Assembly (NCBI GenBank): GCA_964469555.1
Contig: CAYYAQ010000010.1
Coordinates: forward strand, 1-59,750
Origin: CAYYAQ01 sp964469555
GTDB lineage: Bacteria > Planctomycetota > UBA1135 > UBA2386
Length of the DNA: 59,750 nt
Direction: 5' to 3'
This document shows positions 54,538 through 59,750 of the stretch, piece after piece (position 1 is the stretch's first letter; every line of letters begins with the position of its first letter). Under the pieces are notes generated by a model that saw only the letters and a list, made by a program, of their open reading frames with translations, was not told the DNA's origin and made no database searches. Made by a program: the position numbers and the translations under genes.

Positions 54538-55908
54538 ATGAAACTGCCAGTCCTCCTGCTCGTTGTGCTCGTGTTCTCCGGGTGTCAAGAGCGGCGGTTC
54601 AACATCAGGCGTATGCCTATACTCGGGTCGACGGCGAAGATCCCGATCGAGGATCTGTTTCGCGACGGATTCATCATCGACGGACTCCTGAACTACACCG
54701 TCAAGAAGGACCCGACGTGTCGGCGCGACTGCGAGTCGAAGCTCGTCCCGCTCGGCGAGATGATCACCCTCACGGGCGCGCACATCGGCACGATCACCGT
54801 GTCACGCGAGGTGGACAGGTGCCGGCGCGTCGCTGCATACTTGGACAGGGATGCCGGTGGTCGGGTAATCCGCACGTTCAACGACATGTGGGCCGCGCGG
54901 CGGGAGAACCAATACGGGTCGCTTCTCTACACCCAGCAGGTGCCGATGATCCGTGGCAATCCCATGGCGGTGCACGACTGGTATGCCGCAGGCATGCGCG
55001 TCGTGCAACTCGCGTACAGCAGCCGCATCCCCCTGGCGCCGATGCGCAAGAAGAACAAGCTCGCCGGTGGCTCCGACGAGCCGCGTCAGGGGTTGACGGC
55101 GTTGGGTCGCGACGTCGTCAAGGAACTCGTCAAGCTCAACATGATCATCGACGTCTCGCACTGCAGTGAGAAGACGACGACGGAGATCCTGGCGATGACC
55201 GACGTTCCCATCCTCGCGAACCATGCGAACGCGAAGGCTCTCACGCTGGCTGTCCGTGGTCCGATGCTCCTCGGTCGGAACAAGAGCGATGACGAGCTCA
55301 TCGCCATCGCCCAGACCGGTGGCGTGATCGGTGTGACCACGGTCGCGTGGATGCTCGATCGCGACGGCGACACGAAAGCCGACATCGCCGATTTCCTCGC
55401 CCACGTCGACTACATCGTGAAGCTCGTCGGGATCGACCACGTCGGTATCTCTTCGGATTCCCGCGTCGACGGCTGGGCGGTCGACGACATCCACTACGCG
55501 GACGCCACGCTCGCCGATCCGAAGCGCTGGTTCATCGTGGCGCAACGGTTGCGGCGGGACTTTGGTTACTCGGATGAGATGCTGCACAAGATCTTCGGGC
55601 TGAACTTCAAGCGTGTGTACGAACAGGTGCTGCCAGGAGTGCATCCACCGGAGCTCGCTGAAGGGAGTGTCGACGAGCTCGTGTTCAAGCCTGCCGTCTA
55701 TCGCGGCGTGCCCTTGCCGACGCACGACGTGGAATTGCAGGTCGAGAAGAGCGGTTCATTCCAGAGGTCGCGAACCTGGAAGAGCTCGGGCGACACCCGG
55801 GTCGACATCAGCGACCTGCCCGCAGCGACGTATCGATGGCGCGTGGTCGCCGTATCGGGCGACATTCGGGCGGCATCGGATTGGCGCGGGTTCGAGGTGG
55901 CAAAATGA
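54538..55908 (+). CDS. M19 (renal dipeptidase)-like lipoprotein with altered metal site
   Basis: 456 aa from ATG 54538; lipobox VFSGC gives lipid Cys 16. The second half of the M19 barrel is intact: GLTALGRDVVKEL, IIDVSHCSE with His 208, ILANHANAKAL with His 229, and GIDHVGISSD with Asp 307. The first-half ligands are changed: the usual DGHND reads DGLLN at residues 48-52, and the bridging Glu of the usual EGG block is not found in MIRGNP. So the binuclear zinc site is probably incomplete; the protein may be a single-metal enzyme or a binding protein. About 80 residues at the C-terminus form an added fibronectin-like beta domain (YRWRVVAVSGDIRA). The next gene overlaps its stop. Confidence 0.8.
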   Translation: MKLPVLLLVVLVFSGCQERRFNIRRMPILGSTAKIPIEDLFRDGFIIDGLLNYTVKKDPTCRRDCESKLVPLGEMITLTGAHIGTITVSREVDRCRRVAAYLDRDAGGRVIRTFNDMWAARRENQYGSLLYTQQVPMIRGNPMAVHDWYAAGMRVVQLAYSSRIPLAPMRKKNKLAGGSDEPRQGLTALGRDVVKELVKLNMIIDVSHCSEKTTTEILAMTDVPILANHANAKALTLAVRGPMLLGRNKSDDELIAIAQTGGVIGVTTVAWMLDRDGDTKADIADFLAHVDYIVKLVGIDHVGISSDSRVDGWAVDDIHYADATLADPKRWFIVAQRLRRDFGYSDEMLHKIFGLNFKRVYEQVLPGVHPPELAEGSVDELVFKPAVYRGVPLPTHDVELQVEKSGSFQRSRTWKSSGDTRVDISDLPAATYRWRVVAVSGDIRAASDWRGFEVAK

Positions 55909-57614
55909 GGACGCGGTTCCTGGTCGTTGTCCTCGCCGGCATGTCCGGATGCCAGCAAGCAGAGGTCGATGGCTCGGCTCCGACGAGTTTTGACATCGTG
56001 ATGCCGCGCGACCACGCGGGGCCGATCACCGGGCGTGTGTATCTGACGATTGGCAGGGACCCGGCGAATCCCGAACGCGGGAAGCGGAGTCTCGGGCATC
56101 AGCCCGTCGCTCGAGGCCGCGGCGTGCCGTTCTTCGCGACTGACATCGCGGCTGCGCCGCCGAACAGCGTCGGCGCGACGATCGATGGGTCGACGCTCGG
56201 TTATCCGTTCGCGAGTCTTCGTGACCTGCCGGCGGGGGACTACTGGGTGCAGGCGGTCCTCAACGTCTACACGAAGCTCGATCGCGCGGATGGGCACCGC
56301 ATCTGGGCGCACATGGATCAGTGGGAGGGGCAGCACTTCGGTTGGGCGCCCGGAAACTACATCAGTGCGATACACAAGGTCCGCGTGGCGCCATCCGGTG
56401 GTGAGCGTATTCGCATCGCGCTCGTCGAGCGCCTGCCGGACATCGAGGCGCCAGTGGACACCAAGTGGGTGAAGCGCGTGAAGATTCAGAGCGTCAAGCT
56501 GACCAGGTTCTGGGGTCGACCGATCTTCATCGGTGCGACGGTGCTGCTGCCGCGTGGCTACGACGAGCACCCCGGAGACAGGTACCCGGCGATCTACTAC
56601 CAGGGACACTTTTCGCTCTCGCCGCCGAACGGGTTTCGCACCGAGCGCGTTCGCGAGAGCAGAGAATCGATCGCCAAGCGGAAGGATCGTGGGATCGAGA
56701 ACGCCTACCAGTTCTACCGAGCCTGGAATAGCGACGGCTTCCCGCGCGTGGTCGGGATCACCTTCCAGCACCCGACCCCGTTCTTCGACGACTCGTACGC
56801 GGTCAACTCCGCGAACAACGGGCCGTACCAGGACGCGCTCATCGACGAGTTGATTCCGTATCTCGAGAAGAAGTTCCGCCTGGTGCCGCAGGGTTTCGCG
56901 CGGGCGCTGACCGGAGGGTCGACCGGGGGATATGAATCGCTCGCGCTCCAGATTCACCGACCGAAGTCCTTCGGCGGCGTGTGGAGCCTCTACCCGGATT
57001 CGATGGACTTCCGACGACTGTTCGGCATCGATATCTACAAGGACGCGAACGCGTTTCGCGTGCCAGGTTACGGCGGTCTTCGTCCGGAACGGATCGCCGT
57101 GCGCGACCGTGAGGGGCAACCCCTGCAGACCATGAGGCAGCTGAGCACTCTGGCACGCGTGCTCGGTAGCCGCGGGCGTTCGTGTGATTACCTCGAGGCT
57201 TGGGAAGCGGCGTTCGGGCCGGTCGGCGACGACGGATACCCGCGCCCGCTCTGGAACAAGGCGACGGGCGAGATCGACCGCGAAGTCGCCTCGCACTGGC
57301 GCGACGGAGGCTACGACCTCTCGCACTACGTGAAGACACACTGGGCGCGGATCGGGAGGGATCTCGCGGGGAAGATCCACGTTGCGGTCGGCGACATGGA
57401 CGACTACTTCTTCAACCTCTCGGTGCTGAAGTTCCAACAGACGTTGGAGAGTCTGAAGGATCCGGCCTACGGTGGTGAGGTGTTCTACGGCAGCCCGCTG
57501 AAGGTCCACGGGTGGCGCCACGTGAACAACGCGGAGCTGGTCCGCCGGATGGTGTCGTTCATGGCGCGACGCGCGCCGCAGGGATTCGACACGAAGGCCT
57601 GGTATCGCGACTAG
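55905..57614 (+). CDS. Lipoprotein esterase of the EstD/IroE alpha-beta hydrolase kind
   Basis: 569 aa from ATG 55905, overlapping the M19 stop (ATGA). Lipobox AGMSGC, lipid Cys 16. The N-terminal ~190 residues are a beta domain (IVMPRDHAGPITGRVYLTIG and YWVQAVLNVYTKLD). Then comes a putative-esterase hydrolase fold: IGATVLLPRGYDEHPGDRYPAIYYQ, ALIDELIPYLEKKFRLV, and the nucleophile elbow ALTGGSTGGYES with Ser 339. DMDDYFF and KVHGWRHV supply candidate Asp and His near the end. Esterases of this group act on feruloyl, enterobactin or acyl esters; substrate not inferable. Coupled translation with the M19-like protein suggests one function. Confidence 0.85.
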   Translation: MRTRFLVVVLAGMSGCQQAEVDGSAPTSFDIVMPRDHAGPITGRVYLTIGRDPANPERGKRSLGHQPVARGRGVPFFATDIAAAPPNSVGATIDGSTLGYPFASLRDLPAGDYWVQAVLNVYTKLDRADGHRIWAHMDQWEGQHFGWAPGNYISAIHKVRVAPSGGERIRIALVERLPDIEAPVDTKWVKRVKIQSVKLTRFWGRPIFIGATVLLPRGYDEHPGDRYPAIYYQGHFSLSPPNGFRTERVRESRESIAKRKDRGIENAYQFYRAWNSDGFPRVVGITFQHPTPFFDDSYAVNSANNGPYQDALIDELIPYLEKKFRLVPQGFARALTGGSTGGYESLALQIHRPKSFGGVWSLYPDSMDFRRLFGIDIYKDANAFRVPGYGGLRPERIAVRDREGQPLQTMRQLSTLARVLGSRGRSCDYLEAWEAAFGPVGDDGYPRPLWNKATGEIDREVASHWRDGGYDLSHYVKTHWARIGRDLAGKIHVAVGDMDDYFFNLSVLKFQQTLESLKDPAYGGEVFYGSPLKVHGWRHVNNAELVRRMVSFMARRAPQGFDTKAWYRD

Positions 57615-57618
57615 TCAA

Positions 57619-59490
57619 TCACTTGCGCACGATGCTGATCGTGAAGCGCCAGTGTTTGCCGCTGGTCTTCAACTGGTCCTTCCGTGTCGCTGCCACTGAG
57701 AATGCGATGTCGAGCTGCTTTGGATTCGCGGCGTTGTCGAGCACGGTCGGTTCGCCACCTGACCGGCTCTTCGTGCAGAACCTGGCGCTCGGAATCGTGG
57801 TGAGCCAGCGTCCGTCGGGTTCCCTGATCAGGTAGATGTTCCGCGACGTGTCGACCTTGAATCTACGATCGACCTTGATGTCCTTGCCGTGGTGAAGGAC
57901 GTACACGTAGCGTGTGAGCTCGGTGACGGTCTTCTCGAGCACTTCCTTGTCCGAGTAGCCGAAGGGTCGCAGGACCTTGCGCCACCGTTGGGGCCCTTTG
58001 TCCTTCTCGTCTTCTTCGTCCTCCTCGGTCAGTTTCTTGCCGGCCTTCTTGGCTGCGGCCTCCTTCTTCGCCCTGGCCTTGGCCTGGGCGGTGAGTGCCT
58101 TCTTTGCCTTCTTGAGTGCGTCCACCAGGGCTCTGGGGACGCCCGCTGGGCGCATGTACACGACGTGGATTCCCGGCCCGACACTCGGAGACTCCAGTGG
58201 CTCTGTCGAGATGATCACGCCGACCTCCTGGGGTATCGCCTGGCTCTTGGCCAGGAAGTTGTTCTTGTCCGCCCCCTTGGCCGAGAGATGGTCCAGTGGG
58301 ACGAAGGACACCGCGTTGTAACTCTTGACGACCTGCCCCTCGCTCTCCAGTTCGTACTGCTCGATGCCCACCTGTCGATCCAGCATCGGCTCCTGTGCGC
58401 CGAGGAGCACGGTCGGACGGTCGACCCGCATGCGAGCGTAGGTCATGTCGTACGCGGGGCGGGCGGTCTTCGCGACGCGGAACCCCACGCCGTCGATGAC
58501 ATCGTACTCCCAAACCTTCGCGCGACAGTTGATGCGCATCTCCACCCAGTTCTCGTAGATGAAGGAGTAGATCGAGCCGCCCTTGGCGATGACGTGTCGG
58601 TCGCTGAAGTCAGGCGAATCCTTGATGCGGGCTTCCTTGCGGCGGAGCTTGCGCACCTGCGCCTCGAACAGGTCGGCTCCGGTCTGCGGTGCGTAGCCCA
58701 TCGGAATCACCAGCTCCCAAACCTGACCGAACAGGTCGTCGTGGCCGAATGGTCCACGCGCGGGCAGGCCCATGGTTCCGACAGGTCGCATCGCGGCCCG
58801 TTGTGGGATCTTGATCCCAACGCTCTCGGGAACCTTGTCGGACCAGGTCTCCCCGAAGACGTATTCCTTCTTCAAGCCGCCGTTCGCCGCGAACGTCCAC
58901 TCGGGCTCGTTCGGCAACCGCATGCCGATCCAAGCGGCGTAGCGCATGGATTCGAGGAAGCTGATGAATCGGACAGGCTGCTTCTCCTGTCCCGTCGGGA
59001 TCGCGTACGGAAGATCCTTCCAGTTGACGGACCAGTACTCGATCGAAGCATGACGGTTCTTGGGGAACTGCTTGTGCGCGACCGGTCGCAACTCGTTGAA
59101 GCTGTCGGGCTGTCCTTCTCGCCACCAGTGGAAGGGAAAACGCGTCTTCTTCGCTTTCACGTAGCGGAGGTACTGTTCATTCGTCACCGGGAACCGTCCG
59201 AGGAAGAACGACTTCACTGGCACCTTCGTCGGGCCGAGCTCGGACTGCATGTTCTTGAGGGCTCGAATGCGACGCTCCTCGTTGCGCGCGAAGAGCAACG
59301 CCGCGACCTTGCGAGCGTGGTCGGCCGTGATACCCATCGGTACGGGCGTGACGGTTCCGGCCTTCCCGACCCTGAGCAGGAAGGACGGGATGCTCGCGGG
59401 CGTCTGTGCATCGAGAGGCGCGGCGGCGAACGAACTGCACAGGGCGAGTGCGCTGGCGAACAGCGCGGGGTTCGAGACGAGCGAGTGCAT
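57619..59490 (-). CDS. Exported protein with an FGE-sulfatase (formylglycine-generating-like) domain
   Basis: 623 aa. ATG 59490 is preferred to GTG 59496 because GGAGG lies 5 nt before it. Signal peptide to LDAQT. Residues ~85-340 carry the FGE-sulfatase fold: FFLGRFPVTNEQYLRYV, PVRFISFLESMRYAAWIGMRLPNEPEW, GHDDLFGQVWELV, VIAKGGSIYSF and GVGFRVAK. True FGE has two Cys shortly after the GGS strand (xCxxxxC); here only one Cys (NCRAK) is present, so it is probably not an active formylglycine-generating enzyme. The C-terminal 280 residues contain a Lys/Ala/Glu helical run and a beta-rich end. It converges with the esterase gene, 4 nt apart. Confidence 0.85.
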   Translation of the reverse strand: MHSLVSNPALFASALALCSSFAAAPLDAQTPASIPSFLLRVGKAGTVTPVPMGITADHARKVAALLFARNEERRIRALKNMQSELGPTKVPVKSFFLGRFPVTNEQYLRYVKAKKTRFPFHWWREGQPDSFNELRPVAHKQFPKNRHASIEYWSVNWKDLPYAIPTGQEKQPVRFISFLESMRYAAWIGMRLPNEPEWTFAANGGLKKEYVFGETWSDKVPESVGIKIPQRAAMRPVGTMGLPARGPFGHDDLFGQVWELVIPMGYAPQTGADLFEAQVRKLRRKEARIKDSPDFSDRHVIAKGGSIYSFIYENWVEMRINCRAKVWEYDVIDGVGFRVAKTARPAYDMTYARMRVDRPTVLLGAQEPMLDRQVGIEQYELESEGQVVKSYNAVSFVPLDHLSAKGADKNNFLAKSQAIPQEVGVIISTEPLESPSVGPGIHVVYMRPAGVPRALVDALKKAKKALTAQAKARAKKEAAAKKAGKKLTEEDEEDEKDKGPQRWRKVLRPFGYSDKEVLEKTVTELTRYVYVLHHGKDIKVDRRFKVDTSRNIYLIREPDGRWLTTIPSARFCTKSRSGGEPTVLDNAANPKQLDIAFSVAATRKDQLKTSGKHWRFTISIVRK

Positions 59491-59657
59491 GCGCACCTCC
59501 GTCGGTTGGACAGTCAGGATTCGATGGGGATCGACAACACCGCGAGCGTACCAGATTCGTAGTCGGACCGAGATCTGAATGGATTGAAGTTCGTCGGGGA
59601 CGCCAATCCCAACGAGGGGACTCGCTACCGCCGACTGCGACCATACTTGCGGCGCCC

Positions 59658-59750
59658 ATGAATCCGAGATCGATCGTTCACCAAAACTGCATGCACTGGT
59701 TAATCAATTCGCACAATCTGAACGGTGGAGAGATGTGTAATGGCCCGTCC
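59658..59750 (+). CDS. Start of a gene running off the right edge
   Basis: ATG 59658 opens a frame with no stop for 31 codons to the window end (NPRSIVHQNCMHWLINSHNL visible in part). CATACT 11-16 nt upstream could be a -10. No family can be named from this much, and a chance frame is possible. Confidence 0.35.
   Translation, partial: MNPRSIVHQNCMHWLINSHNLNGGEMCNGPS

Noticed and set aside
1..59750. Genome-wide reassignment of UGA to an amino acid
   Set aside because: Many intact genes here end in TGA at family-expected lengths (for example the sulfatase and CotH genes, and the HMA selenoprotein's own stop at 948). Only two internal TGA codons are read through, both at redox-Cys positions.
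1..59750. Mobile element or prophage
   Set aside because: No transposase, integrase, terminal inverted repeats, tRNA-associated att site or phage structural gene was found.

Overview
The window is about 60 kb of GC-rich bacterial DNA. It looks planctomycete-like, an inference from gene content and not from a marker gene. It is dominated by secreted or lipid-anchored proteins: CotH, CRTAC1-type FG-GAP, sulfatase, SASA esterases, PQQ-type propeller, S46 peptidase, ELWxxDGT repeats, and a FGE-like domain in a long secreted protein. There is almost no core metabolism and I see no tRNA, rRNA, CRISPR array, transposase, integrase or phage gene. One 43-base N run lies at 42338-42380.

The most striking signal is two genes whose reading frames are each interrupted by one in-frame TGA at a redox-cysteine position, followed at once by a SECIS-like hairpin. 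(1) At 948-1589 (-) a secreted EF-hand protein with a lysine-rich repeat linker reads through TGA into a heavy-metal-associated (HMA)-like domain, giving a U-G-G-C motif. (2) At 21284-22843 (+) a secreted double-thioredoxin-fold protein reads through TGA to give U-G-W-C and then continues into a complete intradiol-dioxygenase-like domain with its Tyr/Tyr/His/His iron ligands. Both hairpins have the same layout: outer stem, one-sided 6-7 nt 5' bulge, 6-bp inner stem and a 4-5 nt loop lying 17 or 22 nt after the TGA. I read both as selenoproteins. No Sec machinery gene lies in the window.

Layout. 1-6.5 kb: LamG protein (cut by the left edge), the HMA selenoprotein, a truncated membrane protein, a 1003-aa DUF2341/LamG/SASA protein and an unknown secreted protein. 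7.1-11.7 kb: PQQ propeller, MYG1 family, glycine-rich RRM protein with a clear terminator, lipase remnant and a basic unknown. 12.1-16.6 kb: two DEAD-box helicases around a serine hydrolase. 17-24 kb: peptidase S9 remnant, unknown secreted protein, FG-GAP/ASPIC protein, membrane-anchored protein, the Sec-thioredoxin/intradiol fusion, SGNH hydrolase and DUF5989. 24.2-30.4 kb: S46 peptidase, TPR remnant and a 1286-aa lipoprotein. 30.7-35.6 kb: methyltransferase facing a translationally coupled operon (small SxtJ-like protein, carbamoyltransferase, membrane/TPR protein). 35.8-44.2 kb: sulfatase, small unknown, CotH/LTD protein, HEAT protein and the ELWxxDGT repeat protein. 45.1-53 kb: zinc-ribbon protein, isochorismatase-like hydrolase, Uup-like ABC-F, AldA-type aldehyde dehydrogenase, CPXCG protein, SASA esterase, a small membrane peptide and an unknown secreted protein. 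53-59.75 kb: EamA remnant, pentapeptide lipoprotein divergent from an M19-like lipoprotein, esterase, FGE-like protein and a start running off the right edge.

Several intergenic stretches hold broken genes: 5' ends with intact signal peptides running into 3' ends of unrelated families, or family fragments with frameshifts. They look like deletion scars, though assembly or indel errors cannot be excluded from sequence alone.
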